Shown here: positions 1 to 10,077 of the stretch, piece after piece
Numbering within the stretch: position 1 is the stretch's first letter
Layout of the letters: every line of letters starts with the position of its first letter
Assembly (NCBI GenBank): GCA_035654655.1
Contig: DASRWI010000039.1
Coordinates: 1-63,253 of the forward strand
DNA length: 63,253 bases
Source of the DNA: DASRWI01 sp035654655
Lineage (GTDB): Bacteria; Bacteroidota; Ignavibacteria; Ignavibacteriales; Ignavibacteriaceae
Direction: 5' to 3'
Program-made: the position numbers and the translations under genes
Notes under the pieces: generated by a model
What the model was told of the DNA's origin: nothing
Database searches by the model: none
Seen by the model: the letters and a program-made list of their open reading frames with translations, nothing else

Positions 1-314
1 GTGATAGTCACTTCTAAATAAAATCCCTTTCGTCTATAATCAACATAAAATTGATTATTATTTTTTAGATAATTAAAAGAAGTATCTTGATGAATCACAC
101 TGTCTTTAAGTAAATACGATATCTCAGATTTACAATATGCATCCAATTTTATTTTATTGAATTCTTTATAGAATATTTTATTACTATAATAAATAACTGT
201 AAAAACAGAGAGAATAATTGTAGTTAATAGAATGGTTATTAAAAGTATATAAGGAAGAACATAACCTTCGTTTTCCTTTAATATTTTATTCCCTGTATTT
301 TGTAAAATATCCAT
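1..314 (-). CDS. GspK/PilX-like minor pseudopilin, partial
   Basis: An open frame runs from an ATG at 314 leftward off the window edge (104 codons seen). The N-terminus reads as a type IV pilin-like leader: a short polar stretch ending in KENEG, then YVLPYILLITILLTT, a long hydrophobic helix that continues into a polar region. The usual Glu at position 5 after the cleavage glycine is replaced by Tyr, as is typical of GspK/PilX-type pseudopilins, which cap the pseudopilus. It is on the same strand as the secretion operon at 9604-18706, from which it is separated by the Rhs block. Function is inferred from the leader and context only; no globular domain can be judged from the part seen. Confidence 0.55.
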   Translation of the reverse strand, partial: MDILQNTGNKILKENEGYVLPYILLITILLTTIILSVFTVIYYSNKIFYKEFNKIKLDAYCKSEISYLLKDSVIHQDTSFNYLKNNNQFYVDYRRKGFYLEVTI

Positions 315-724
315 ATATATTAAATATATAATTTTATGTTTATTATAGCAATTATAAAAACTTAAGATACGAATGAACTATTATTTTTATAAACTATTCA
401 TTATGGATTTCCAACACTCATTATAATTTTCAAAAAAATAAAATAAATAATTAAAGAAAAAACTTGACATTAATAATAATTTAGTCATATATTTTCACAT
501 TGATAAAGTTGCAATATGTAATTAGGGAAGATATTTACTGGCACATCCGGAAACCATTGCTTATCAGGATAACCTTTTAGTATAATAATTCAAAATAAAG
601 GTTTTTTAATGTCAGTAAATAAGGTAGGATTAAATTTAAATTTTATTGCAATCCATCTTCGCATATGTGTTATTCCTTTCTATAAATACTTTCAATTTAC
701 AATCTCCAATTTCTTAGAGGAAAA
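315..724. other. Divergent intergenic region
   Basis: Very AT-rich stretch between the minus-strand pseudopilin and the plus-strand GHL10/Rhs block. Apart from one promoter-like pair (464-493) I see only a short open frame of about 39 codons from 609 that runs into the start of the next gene and has no recognisable similarity; I do not call it a gene. Confidence 0.5.
464..493 (+). promoter_or_regulatory. Candidate sigma70-type promoter
   Basis: TTGACA at 464-469 and TATATT at 488-493 are separated by 18 bases and lie 231 bases upstream of the GHL10 gene. The pair matches the general bacterial consensus; in Bacteroidota-like organisms the preferred promoter differs, so this may be chance in an AT-rich spacer. 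Confidence 0.3.
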
Positions 725-2026
725 ATGAAAAAAATATTTATTCTTGTGCTGTTATCAGCAATGTCATTTTACCCACAGGATTCTTTATATAATATAAATA
801 AGCCTATTTATTTTTGGTTAGACGAAATAATAACCAGCCATACTTTTAATTATCCTGATTCTATTATAAACTTCTTAAAAGATGCTAAAGATCTTGGAGT
901 AACAGATATTGTTATTGAAGCAAAAGGAATTTCCGGTGAAGTTATCTACCCCAGTAGCATTGCTTTAAGGACAAATTTATTGGATGATTTTTATAGTAAT
1001 AATAATGATTTTCTTTTATTGTTAATTAATTACTGTCATAATTTTAATCTTAAAGCTCATGTTGCTATAAATGTATTTACTGAAGGTGACCTTGATTCTA
1101 ACAGAGGATTAGCTATTGGAGATAGTTCTCATTGGCAGACTATTATCAACACTAAAGATGGATTAAAGAATTACTCACAGCTTGGAAAGGGTAATGCTGT
1201 TTATGTTAATCCAACTAATTCAATAATACAAGATTATGAATTATCTATAATAAATGAAATAGTCACCAGGTATAATATTGATGGAATTGTATTTAAGAAT
1301 TTTTCATTTGAACCTGACGGTGATTTTAGCTTGACAACCAAAGGAAAATTCGAAGAATATTTAGGAACTTCAATTACAAATTATCCTGGAGATATCTTTA
1401 GATGGCAACAGGTTAGTGATTCAACTTATTCAAAGATACGAGGTTCTTATTTTAATAAATGGGTGGAATTTAAGAATAAGATAATCTATGATTTTTTTAC
1501 GAAAGTAAAAAATTTAATTCATTCAAAAAATCCTACTTTGAAACTTTATTGTTTTAATTCCGATTTACATCTCAAGAGTATAGAAAAAGGTGTAAATGAA
1601 GCATCCTTGATATCTGATCCCTCAATATTTGGGGATTATTACTCTCCCTCATTAATCAATTTCTCTATACTGCCATTCATTAATTCCTACATGGCTGGTT
1701 ATTATTATTATGATATAGATTCAAATGATATAAATGATTTCAATAATTATGTACAAGAAAATCCTTACTTGAATCTCAGACTCAAAGATATGAGCAAAAC
1801 CATTTCTTATCACTTAGGTGAAATAAAGGAAATTACAAAACAAGAAAAACCGATAATATCAGGGATAAATGTTTTTAACTATAAGGATAAAGGAGAGCTC
1901 CTTAAAAAAGCAATAATTTTTGCTTACAATAAGTCAGATGGTATAATGTTTTATGATGCATCATTAATTCATGAATATGGATGGTGGGCATTTATTAAAT
2001 CTTGTCTTCAGGAAGTTCAATTATAA
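725..2026 (+). CDS. GHL10-type glycosyl-hydrolase-like exported protein
   Basis: A 433-residue protein with an N-terminal signal peptide (about residues 1-17, positively charged then hydrophobic). The body follows the pattern of the glycosyl-hydrolase-like 10 (DUF187-type) TIM-barrel family: an early strand KPIYFWLDE, a GVTDIVIEAKG strand, the segment with NLKAHVAINVF, and a YNIDGIVFKN strand where most members have a D-G-I-x-F-D-x-x-R-Y-P motif. The Asp and Arg-Tyr-Pro of that motif are not conserved here, so catalytic activity is uncertain. It sits 26 bases upstream of the Rhs gene on the same strand and is probably cotranscribed with it. AGAGGAAAA lies just before the ATG. Substrate cannot be inferred. 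Confidence 0.65.
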   Translation: MKKIFILVLLSAMSFYPQDSLYNINKPIYFWLDEIITSHTFNYPDSIINFLKDAKDLGVTDIVIEAKGISGEVIYPSSIALRTNLLDDFYSNNNDFLLLLINYCHNFNLKAHVAINVFTEGDLDSNRGLAIGDSSHWQTIINTKDGLKNYSQLGKGNAVYVNPTNSIIQDYELSIINEIVTRYNIDGIVFKNFSFEPDGDFSLTTKGKFEEYLGTSITNYPGDIFRWQQVSDSTYSKIRGSYFNKWVEFKNKIIYDFFTKVKNLIHSKNPTLKLYCFNSDLHLKSIEKGVNEASLISDPSIFGDYYSPSLINFSILPFINSYMAGYYYYDIDSNDINDFNNYVQENPYLNLRLKDMSKTISYHLGEIKEITKQEKPIISGINVFNYKDKGELLKKAIIFAYNKSDGIMFYDASLIHEYGWWAFIKSCLQEVQL

Positions 2027-2052
2027 AATTAAATATTAAAGTGGAGTTATAA

Positions 2053-5000
2053 ATGCATTATTTTCATTATATAATAGTTATTCTTTTGATAAATTCATTT
2101 TCTTTATATGCTCAAGATTCTACTAGTTTAAAAACTGACGCAAGGTTTAACGAAAGTGGCTACTCAACAAGTGCCAGTTCAATGCTTGACGGGAAGGAAA
2201 TAGTAAGTGATTATGATGGTAATTTCAGTATGCAATTTTCAACTTCTTTTGGTTCTGAAAACCTTAAAGAGAATTTTACTGTATTGTTAAACAATAATGT
2301 TCAACATGTTGCATTTTCACCTACTACCATGGGTACAGTTAGAGAATCATATTCAATGAATATGCCGGAATGGATACTTGGTTACGGAGGATTTGCAGTA
2401 CAGATGTTAAACTTTGAGGTTAACACAAAATTTGAACAAAAATATTCTTTGAATGATTGTGAGGTACCTACTTTAGTTCCGGGTTATCATTATTCCAGGT
2501 GTAGACTGTTTAATACCAACGGATATAAACCTGAAGATATAGAAATTTTAAAAGCTGATGGATCAAAAATAGTTTTAATTAGTGTGGGTGCCGGAGTAGA
2601 TACCGGAGTTTATTGTGAAAAAGGGATTACAAATTTATCATATGCCTATGTGACAAAAGGAGCTACAACAAGGAATATTTATTATAAACCCGGTGATGGC
2701 AAAACTTATTTATTTGTTGAGGAAGATGGAAATTATACTGATCAAGATCCTGGTTATTTTAAGACTACTTATTTAACAAAAATATATGATAATAGGGATA
2801 CAATTTATTTAAATTATGTTAAAGTTATTTCGGGTAGAACGGGTAGAAAGTCGTTAAGTACTATAAATTTTAATAAAAGAATTAATGATGTTGAAGTCAA
2901 ATCAACATTATTTCATATTGAGTATGCATATTTAAATATTATTGGTGGTATTGAATTAAAATTAATTACTCTAAAAAATTATGTTAATAATGAACAATAT
3001 AGGTTATATATTAATAATAATAGTTCGCTTCCAACATTTACTGCTGCTAGATCATCTTCATACAACCGAACTAAAATTTACCAAATTAGCAGAATAGAAG
3101 ACCTGCTTAAAAGAGGTACTAATATAACTTACTCAAGTATTAGAAGAAAATTTAGTGAAGAAGGTAAGTTTAATTTAGAAATTCCTATTTACAGACCAAC
3201 AACGATTAGGTACTATAACGGAAAAAAAACAGAATTATCTTATATAGATGACAATGCAACCATTACATATGATTATTCACCCACGGGGTGTGCAAATTTA
3301 ATTAATTATATTGGCTGGAATAGTCTTTCTGTCATGTATAGAGATAAATATTCTAATCACATGCTTTCAGCGAGAAAAGTAACTTTTCCATATGCTGGTG
3401 TAGGAAATATTATAAATGAAACATATACATATTCATGGGATAAGGAGAGTCAGGAACTCTGTAATTCATTTAGATATAATGTGAATGGTATAAAAACAGT
3501 AATTCAAAAGAATGCTTCTAATGAAACTTCCACAACTAAATTAGAAAAAATATTTGAAATAAAAAGATTTACTGAACCTCCACTAATAAATTTTGATGAA
3601 AGCGACCAATCCTCAAAAACCTTGTTGGTTTATGATAATGTATGGGAAAATAATAATTTAAAAATATCTAATAAAATTGATTATGACACGATAACCTTTT
3701 TACCTGTTAAAACAACCACTAATTATTTTGATGATACTATCCCCATAACCAAAGTAGATAGCAATTACTATCAATATGCTTCCCTTAATTATAAGCATGT
3801 ACCAAAGAGAACTATAGAAATAAAAAAAGCTATTCAACCAGATGGTTTAGTTAAAGAAACAATTTACTATACAAGTTTTTTAAACTCTTCTCAAAATGAC
3901 ATTAATTATTGTTTTATTAGCAATTTAATAGATTCACAAAAAATCTATAATGCTGAAAAAGTTAAAGATGCTGTAAAGTATATTTATAATGATAATCCTT
4001 TTTATCCAGAATTTTTCGGTAAACTAAAAGAAGAAAGATTATATAAAGGGGATATAGTAAATAAAATAAATTATGAATATTATTATAAAAATAATGAAAA
4101 TAATTTAAATCTCGCATACTATGGTTTACTTAAAAGGAAAATATTTGAAAATAGTATAATAGAAGAGCATGAATATTTACCAATGTATTATATAGGTGAT
4201 AAAAGATATAGTTTTAATGATTCTATAATAGTAAGGAAAGTATTTTTAGATGGAACAGAAAACAATGAGTATATACAATTCAATAATTTCCAAGACAAAC
4301 CTTACAAGATAAGATCTATAGCTGGCTCAGATACAACAATAAAATATTATAAATATAATAATAACTCTAATATTCTATTAACTGGTTATGTTGACGAAAA
4401 TAAATTTTTATATGAATTTGATTATGATTTAGTTAATAGACTTGCCAATATTCGAAAACCAGGTTCATTCTCCAAAGGTAATTCTACAGTAACGGATACA
4501 AATTTAGTTTTCTATGATTCATTAATTTATAATGTAGGTTATTCTGAAACCATAGCTGAAGGGATTAGAACGGATATTAATTATAATGGAGTGCGATCAA
4601 CAACAAAAAGTTTACAGAGTGTTTCGGAGGCTGATACAACTACTGAAAATGTTGAAGGGGATATTCTTTTTATTCCAGAGGATATTGTTGAAGAAATGGA
4701 ATATGAACCTACTCCGAGTGTTCCAAATTATGAGTACCATATCTTCTTCGAAAATCCAATTATACCGACATTAATTGGAAATATTCATAATGCTGAACTA
4801 AATTTGATATGTTCTTCACAAATATTATCTGCCAATGAAAATAATGATATACGACTATCAGCAATTGTAAGTGATGATGGTAAGGAGTGGGTATATTTAT
4901 GTCAGATTGGTTTTAGATCTAATATAAATCTTATAGTTGATTTGACATCTTATTTACAACCACTAGTCAATCAAGGTAAAACAATTTATGGGATTAAATT

Positions 5001-7908
5001 ATCTACTTCTAGAATTCAAAATGAAGGTGGAGGGCGAGAAAAACGATTTACTTTTTATTTACCCAATAACTTTTTAATTTTAAGTCACAGTAAAAAGGTC
5101 TTAGTTACCAAATCATTAGCTGCAACTTTATTTAAATATGATGATTATAACAATACTGCTGAAAAAAGAGAATTAATAGATTCTATAAATGGAAATTATG
5201 TATTTAGGACATCCAAGGTAGTTTTAGATGCTAATGGTTCAATCAGAAAAACAGATGTCGAGAATGAAACCAAATCTATAACTAATTATAATTATTTATT
5301 TGGTAAACCTAAAGAAGTATTTGATGGTGAAAACATTAAAGAAACTTTCCAATATGATTTTTTAGGCAGGGTTAAGAAAAACATACATGCTGATAATAAA
5401 TTCATTGAAAATTTTTATTTCTGGGAAGGTGATCCTGGTAATTATTTTGAATATCAAAAAATAATTGATGAAAATAACAGGGAATCAATAATATATTTTG
5501 ATATTATGGGTAATAAAGTTGCTGAATCAAAAGAAAATAAATTAGTTCGATATAAATATGATGGATTAAGTCGATTAACTGAAGTTCTAAGTCCTTTAGG
5601 GAAATCCACAAAATATTTTTATGACTCAAATGGATTTTTAGAATCCAAGATTTCACCTGATGAAGGAACAAATAAATTTAAGTACGATAAATATGGTACT
5701 CTTCGTTATGCAATTAATACAGGAAGAAGTCCATTGAAGGTTAATTATTATAAATATGATAAATTAAACAGGATTACTCATAAAGGAGAGTTTAATATCA
5801 GTACTATGACTGATTGGAATAATCTTAATCCTGATACTACTTCTTCCTCTGAAAATGATAATACTTTGTTGGTTGTAAATGAATATGAAAAACCGGATAA
5901 AACTATTTATCCTTTCCAAAGTGTTCTGCAGCTTACAAATAATATATTAAAAAATTTGAAAGGGAGACTAGTAGCAACTGCTTTTAGAGATAAGATAACA
6001 GAACCTTGGAATTATAAATTATATTCATACAATCCTTTAGGAAATGTAGCATCTTTTATTCAAAGAAAAGGTTCTGCAGTAAAATCTATTACCAATAATT
6101 ACAATAAAATTGGACTTCTAACTTCCCAAATCCTTCCTAGTGAAGACTATCGTTATTATTATTATTATGATAAACAAGGAAGATTAGACTCGATACGTTC
6201 AGGAAGAAGCAATAACTTTATCACGGACGAAAAGTACACTTATTTTAAGAACAATAAATTAAAATCAAAACAAAATATTACTGGTTTAACTAGTTATGAC
6301 TATACCCTAAGAGGTTGGTTATCTGGCACTTGGGGAAGTTATTTTTATGAAATTTTAAATTATGACTTTATAGGTAATATAGAAAGACAAACAATAGAAC
6401 ATACTAATAATAGTTTAGATAATTACTTTTTTTATGATAATTATAATCAATTAGTACAATTTACTAATTTTGATTATTCTGAATATGATCAAACTATAGA
6501 ATATGATTTAGATGGAAATATAAATTCTATTAACAATTTATCTTATGATTACTATTCAGGAACTAATAAACTTAATAGGACATATGACGAAAGCGATATT
6601 CAAACAGAGTATAACTATGATGCAACTGGGACATTCTTATCAAAGTCAAATTTATATAAAAATTATAATTTATCTGTTTTAGAAAATAATTCAAACAATT
6701 TACCATTAAAAGTAAATTTTAACGGAACTGTTTACAACTATATGTATGATGATAATGGACAGAGAATTCAGAAGAAGTCTGGTTCAACAGGTGATTTTTA
6801 TCTTAGAGATCATACTGGAAGGGAATTAGCTGTTTATGATACTGCTTTTACCAATATTAAACTCATCAACTTATATGGTGCTGATGGAATGATAGGTAAA
6901 GTGGATGTTAGTTTTCAGTATATTCCACATGTGCATCCGGAAGATGGTGAAATTTATTATGAAGTAATCAGGAGTGATTACAAATCATTTTACAATAAAG
7001 ACCATCTTGGTTCAATAAGGCAGACTATTGGGAGTAATGGTACAGTATTGGCAACCTATGATTATTCACCATTTGGTGAAATAATAAGCAGCTATGTTAG
7101 TAATGGTTCAGACAAATATAAATTCACTCAAAAAGAACGTGACACTGAAACAAATCTGGATTATTTCGGGGCAAGGTATTATGACTCAGAGATAGGCAGG
7201 TGGCTTTCTCCAGATCCACTGGCAGATAAGTATCCGGGGTGGAGTCCTTATAATTATTGTATGAATAATCCTGTGAATTTGGTTGATCCGGATGGGATGC
7301 AAGTTGGAGATTATTATGATGAAAATGGAAATTTTATTGGTACTGATGGTGTTTATGATAAAAAATATTATGTAGTAACAAAAGATAAATATTCTATTGT
7401 TTATGATGCTCTTAATTCTCCCTACTTAATTGGTAATGAACAAAAAATATTGCAAACAGCTATCTCAAATTCATTTTTACTCCCTGATGGTAATGTCATT
7501 TCTGAAATGGGGAAAGCAGTGTTAAGGGCGACCCCTTTTAATGAAGAAGGTGGAGTAATAACTTTATTAAAAAATGGATTAACAGGTGTTATGCATGCTA
7601 AATCTGGTGAAGGAGTTATTCCAGGTCCAGGTATAAAAGCCTCAATTGATGTATATAATTCTAATAATCCAGAGAATTGGATAAATGTTGTAGCAGAATT
7701 AGGTACTTTTCACTCACATCCAAATGGAAGTTCAAATGGGTATAGTTTTATTCAGAAACCTTCTAATGATGATATTTCTTCTGCTTCAGTAAACCTCCCA
7801 CTTAATAACTATGTATTAGGTACAGGTAATAATACTGTATATATTTATAACAATACTGGAATTTTAGCTACTTTCCCATTATCAAAATTTTTATCATTGG
7901 GTAATTAG
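2053..7908 (+). CDS. Rhs/YD-repeat protein with JAMM-like C-terminal domain
   Basis: A 1951-residue exported protein. Residues 1-20 form a signal peptide ending in LYAQDS. The middle holds many YD repeats (for example YKYDGLSRLTE, FQYDFLGRVKK) that in this family fold into a shell enclosing the C-terminal effector. The Rhs core ends near residues 1650-1750 with the hallmarks DHLGSIRQT, YDYSPFGE, YFGARYYDSEIGRWLSPDP and NPVNLVDPDGM. The variable tip (about 1751-1951) carries HSHPNG at about 1887 followed by PSNDDI, with a Glu-rich EEGG segment about 55 residues earlier. This resembles the JAMM/JAB metalloprotease signature (Glu, H-x-H, S-x-x-D), with extra residues between the HxH and the Ser-Asp pair. 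By analogy with polymorphic toxins the tip is the toxin. The next gene sits 8 bases downstream with its own AGGAGG. Delivery route is not evident. Confidence 0.8.
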   Translation: MHYFHYIIVILLINSFSLYAQDSTSLKTDARFNESGYSTSASSMLDGKEIVSDYDGNFSMQFSTSFGSENLKENFTVLLNNNVQHVAFSPTTMGTVRESYSMNMPEWILGYGGFAVQMLNFEVNTKFEQKYSLNDCEVPTLVPGYHYSRCRLFNTNGYKPEDIEILKADGSKIVLISVGAGVDTGVYCEKGITNLSYAYVTKGATTRNIYYKPGDGKTYLFVEEDGNYTDQDPGYFKTTYLTKIYDNRDTIYLNYVKVISGRTGRKSLSTINFNKRINDVEVKSTLFHIEYAYLNIIGGIELKLITLKNYVNNEQYRLYINNNSSLPTFTAARSSSYNRTKIYQISRIEDLLKRGTNITYSSIRRKFSEEGKFNLEIPIYRPTTIRYYNGKKTELSYIDDNATITYDYSPTGCANLINYIGWNSLSVMYRDKYSNHMLSARKVTFPYAGVGNIINETYTYSWDKESQELCNSFRYNVNGIKTVIQKNASNETSTTKLEKIFEIKRFTEPPLINFDESDQSSKTLLVYDNVWENNNLKISNKIDYDTITFLPVKTTTNYFDDTIPITKVDSNYYQYASLNYKHVPKRTIEIKKAIQPDGLVKETIYYTSFLNSSQNDINYCFISNLIDSQKIYNAEKVKDAVKYIYNDNPFYPEFFGKLKEERLYKGDIVNKINYEYYYKNNENNLNLAYYGLLKRKIFENSIIEEHEYLPMYYIGDKRYSFNDSIIVRKVFLDGTENNEYIQFNNFQDKPYKIRSIAGSDTTIKYYKYNNNSNILLTGYVDENKFLYEFDYDLVNRLANIRKPGSFSKGNSTVTDTNLVFYDSLIYNVGYSETIAEGIRTDINYNGVRSTTKSLQSVSEADTTTENVEGDILFIPEDIVEEMEYEPTPSVPNYEYHIFFENPIIPTLIGNIHNAELNLICSSQILSANENNDIRLSAIVSDDGKEWVYLCQIGFRSNINLIVDLTSYLQPLVNQGKTIYGIKLSTSRIQNEGGGREKRFTFYLPNNFLILSHSKKVLVTKSLAATLFKYDDYNNTAEKRELIDSINGNYVFRTSKVVLDANGSIRKTDVENETKSITNYNYLFGKPKEVFDGENIKETFQYDFLGRVKKNIHADNKFIENFYFWEGDPGNYFEYQKIIDENNRESIIYFDIMGNKVAESKENKLVRYKYDGLSRLTEVLSPLGKSTKYFYDSNGFLESKISPDEGTNKFKYDKYGTLRYAINTGRSPLKVNYYKYDKLNRITHKGEFNISTMTDWNNLNPDTTSSSENDNTLLVVNEYEKPDKTIYPFQSVLQLTNNILKNLKGRLVATAFRDKITEPWNYKLYSYNPLGNVASFIQRKGSAVKSITNNYNKIGLLTSQILPSEDYRYYYYYDKQGRLDSIRSGRSNNFITDEKYTYFKNNKLKSKQNITGLTSYDYTLRGWLSGTWGSYFYEILNYDFIGNIERQTIEHTNNSLDNYFFYDNYNQLVQFTNFDYSEYDQTIEYDLDGNINSINNLSYDYYSGTNKLNRTYDESDIQTEYNYDATGTFLSKSNLYKNYNLSVLENNSNNLPLKVNFNGTVYNYMYDDNGQRIQKKSGSTGDFYLRDHTGRELAVYDTAFTNIKLINLYGADGMIGKVDVSFQYIPHVHPEDGEIYYEVIRSDYKSFYNKDHLGSIRQTIGSNGTVLATYDYSPFGEIISSYVSNGSDKYKFTQKERDTETNLDYFGARYYDSEIGRWLSPDPLADKYPGWSPYNYCMNNPVNLVDPDGMQVGDYYDENGNFIGTDGVYDKKYYVVTKDKYSIVYDALNSPYLIGNEQKILQTAISNSFLLPDGNVISEMGKAVLRATPFNEEGGVITLLKNGLTGVMHAKSGEGVIPGPGIKASIDVYNSNNPENWINVVAELGTFHSHPNGSSNGYSFIQKPSNDDISSASVNLPLNNYVLGTGNNTVYIYNNTGILATFPLSKFLSLGN
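6606..7267 (+). repeat. Rhs core 3' end, copy 1
   Basis: This part of the Rhs gene is repeated at 8835-9496 with constant offset 2229 and no indels; only scattered substitutions are visible. The similarity stops just after the Y-N-Y-C codons, exactly where variable C-terminal domains begin in Rhs proteins. Confidence 0.93.
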
Positions 7909-7916
7909 GAGGACTA

Positions 7917-8792
7917 ATGAAAAGAAAAGTTTTTCTTTTGTTTATTTTATTTGGGATTATCATTTACTCACAAAATAATCCTGATACGATTAAAATTACT
8001 GAAAAACAAGAATTAAGTTATTTATCTAAAGTTATAAAAAATAATTTAAATACAAAAACACTCGAATTATGTTGTCTTTCAATTAATGAAATTCCTGAAG
8101 ATATAAGAAATCTTAAGCATTTAAGAAGTATAAATATATGCTGCAATAAATTATTGTCATTGCCAGATTTTTTTTCAGAATTTAGTTCGCTTGAGAAAAT
8201 AAATCTTGGGGATAATTGTTACTTAAATTTTCCTAATAGTTTTGTTACTTTAAGTAAGTGTAATAATTTAATAGAAATTCAATTATATCAAAATGAACTT
8301 TCTGAACTTCCAAAAGAAATCTCTCTAATTACTTCATTGCAAATACTTAATGTATCAGGTAATATTTTGAAAAACATTCCTCATGAATTAAGAAGATTGA
8401 AATGTTTAAAAGAACTAAATTTAAGTAGAAATCCAGTTGATTTAAATTCAATGCTTAGTATAATAAAACATGTACCATCTTTAAAGAAGCTTTATTTAAA
8501 TGATTGTGGAATAAATGAACTTCCTAATAATCTAGAAGATTTAAAAAACATACAAGAATTAATTTTAACTAATAATAAAATTAAAAATATTCCGGAATCT
8601 ATTTCGATGTTAGTAAACTTAAAATATTTAGTATTAGCTGGTAATCAGGTAGAGAAAATTCATCACTCTATTACAAATCTAAATAATCTTAAAGTCCTGA
8701 TTTTAGGAGGACATAAAATTAATAAAGAAGAACTTGACTTTTTAAAACTAAATATGCCAAATTGTTCAATTATTGAGCATAACATTGATTAA
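7917..8792 (+). CDS. Exported leucine-rich-repeat protein, candidate immunity
   Basis: A 291-residue protein with a signal peptide (FLLFILFGIIIYSQ, cleaved near residue 18) and about eight leucine-rich repeats of roughly 23 residues with the pattern L-x-x-L-x-L-x-x-N-x-L-x-x-I/L-P (for example LKCLKELNLSRNPV and LKNIQELILTNNKI). AGGAGG lies directly before the ATG. It is 8 bases behind the Rhs gene, in the slot normally taken by the immunity gene, and ahead of the orphan Rhs end. LRR proteins are protein-binding scaffolds; the exported location would fit neutralising a toxin outside the cytoplasm. The immunity role is inferred from position only; an independent surface-adhesion role is possible. 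Confidence 0.7.
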   Translation: MKRKVFLLFILFGIIIYSQNNPDTIKITEKQELSYLSKVIKNNLNTKTLELCCLSINEIPEDIRNLKHLRSINICCNKLLSLPDFFSEFSSLEKINLGDNCYLNFPNSFVTLSKCNNLIEIQLYQNELSELPKEISLITSLQILNVSGNILKNIPHELRRLKCLKELNLSRNPVDLNSMLSIIKHVPSLKKLYLNDCGINELPNNLEDLKNIQELILTNNKIKNIPESISMLVNLKYLVLAGNQVEKIHHSITNLNNLKVLILGGHKINKEELDFLKLNMPNCSIIEHNID

Positions 8793-8820
8793 TATATATA
8801 TTAAAATATATTTTATTTAG

Positions 8821-9525
8821 AAGCTAATAAAACAAGAGTATAACTATGATGCTACTGGTACTTTCTTATCAAAGTCTAATATTTATAAAAATTATAATTT
8901 ATCTGTTTTAGAAAACAATTCAAACAATTTACCATTAAAAGTTAATTTTAATGGAACTGTTTACAATTACATGTATGATGATAATGGACAAAGAATTCAG
9001 AAGAAGTCTGGTTCAACAGGTGACTTTTATCTTAGAGATCATACAGGTAGGGAATTAGCTGTTTATGATACTGCTTTTGCCAATATTAAACTTATCAACT
9101 TATATGGTGCTGATGGAATGATAGGTAAAGTGGATGTTAGCTTTCAGTATATTCCACATGTGCATCCGGAAGATGGTGAAATTTATTATGAAGTGATCAG
9201 GAGTGATTATAAATCATTTTATAATAAAGACCATCTTGGTTCAATAAGGCAGACTATTGGAAGTAATGGTACAGTATCGGCTACCTATGATTATTCACCA
9301 TTCGGTGAAATAATATACAGCTATGTTAGTAATGGTTCAGACAAATATAAATTCACTCAAAAAGAACGTGACACTGAAACTAACCTAGACTATTTCGGGG
9401 CAAGATATTATGATTCAGAGATAGGCAGGTGGCTTTCTCCTGATCCATTGGCAGACAAGTATCCGGGGTGGAGCCCTTATAATTATTGTTTGAATATTTC
9501 AATGAATCGACTTAATGGAAGGTGA
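8821..9525 (+). pseudogene. Orphan Rhs core end, displaced tip module
   Basis: After a stop at 8818-8820 the frame is open through a near-copy of the Rhs core end, but no start codon occurs before Met at 8971 and there is no ribosome site, so it is probably not translated by itself. It keeps GRELAVYD, DHLGSIRQT, YFGARYYDSEIGRWLSPDP and YNYC, then switches to a short tail NISMNRLNGR and a stop. This is the usual layout of Rhs loci: an orphan core fragment lets tips be exchanged by recombination. The alternative tip here appears deleted, leaving only ten residues. Confidence 0.85.
8835..9496 (+). repeat. Rhs core 3' end, copy 2
   Basis: Direct duplicate of 6606-7267 with near identity at nucleotide level. 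Protein differences are few (for example Thr to Ala in AVYDTAFxNIK and Leu to Ser in GTVxATYDY), pointing to a recent duplication or continuing gene conversion. Confidence 0.93.
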
Positions 9526-9603
9526 GAAAATATATTATTTTGGTTGGTAAGTAGAAAATGGTTAAGATTCTTAAATTTTAACTGAGAAGTGTAATGCATT
9601 CTT

Positions 9604-10077
9604 TTATTTATCAATAATGATTGTTTTTTCAGAATTATTATCAATTAAAATTACTTCTTTGATAGTTATAAATTTTATTTTTAATGATTTATATACATCA
9701 CCTTTTTGCAGGTAGAGTAATTTATTATCATCTAAATCCTCAATAATAACAGATCTATAATTGTCTTTTTCTATTACCCCTAATATTTTATAATGAAAAT
9801 ATGATTTTTCTTTTACAAAAGAGTCTACTATGGGATAATCTTCTTCTTCTTTTATGTCAGAAGAAAATTCAAAAGGATTTCTTTTGATTTCTTTGTAATC
9901 AGGAGTGAATTCATTAACAATTCTTTTTGATGATACTTCTGTGGAATCTTTAAAAGATGAATTCAAAACTTCTTCTTTATCATCATTTAACAGATATTGA
10001 AATAAATATCTAAATACAAAAAACCAAATTAAAATAGTAATAATTATTAATGATATTTTAGAAATATTCTTTTTCAT
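9604..10077 (-). CDS. GspC/PilP-like inner-membrane periplasmic protein
   Basis: About 157 residues from an ATG at 10077, chosen because it overlaps the stop of the preceding gene as ATGA; a start six codons further upstream also exists. A single N-terminal membrane helix (SLIIITILIWFFVFRYLF) is followed by an acidic linker and a small C-terminal beta-rich domain containing YKILGVI, RSVIIED and YLQKGDVY. That arrangement matches the HR domain of GspC or the PilP domain, which connect the inner-membrane platform to the secretin. It is the last gene of the operon; downstream it converges with the orphan Rhs fragment. The subfamily is inferred from position and fold pattern. Confidence 0.6.
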   Translation of the reverse strand: MKKNISKISLIIITILIWFFVFRYLFQYLLNDDKEEVLNSSFKDSTEVSSKRIVNEFTPDYKEIKRNPFEFSSDIKEEEDYPIVDSFVKEKSYFHYKILGVIEKDNYRSVIIEDLDDNKLLYLQKGDVYKSLKIKFITIKEVILIDNNSEKTIIIDK

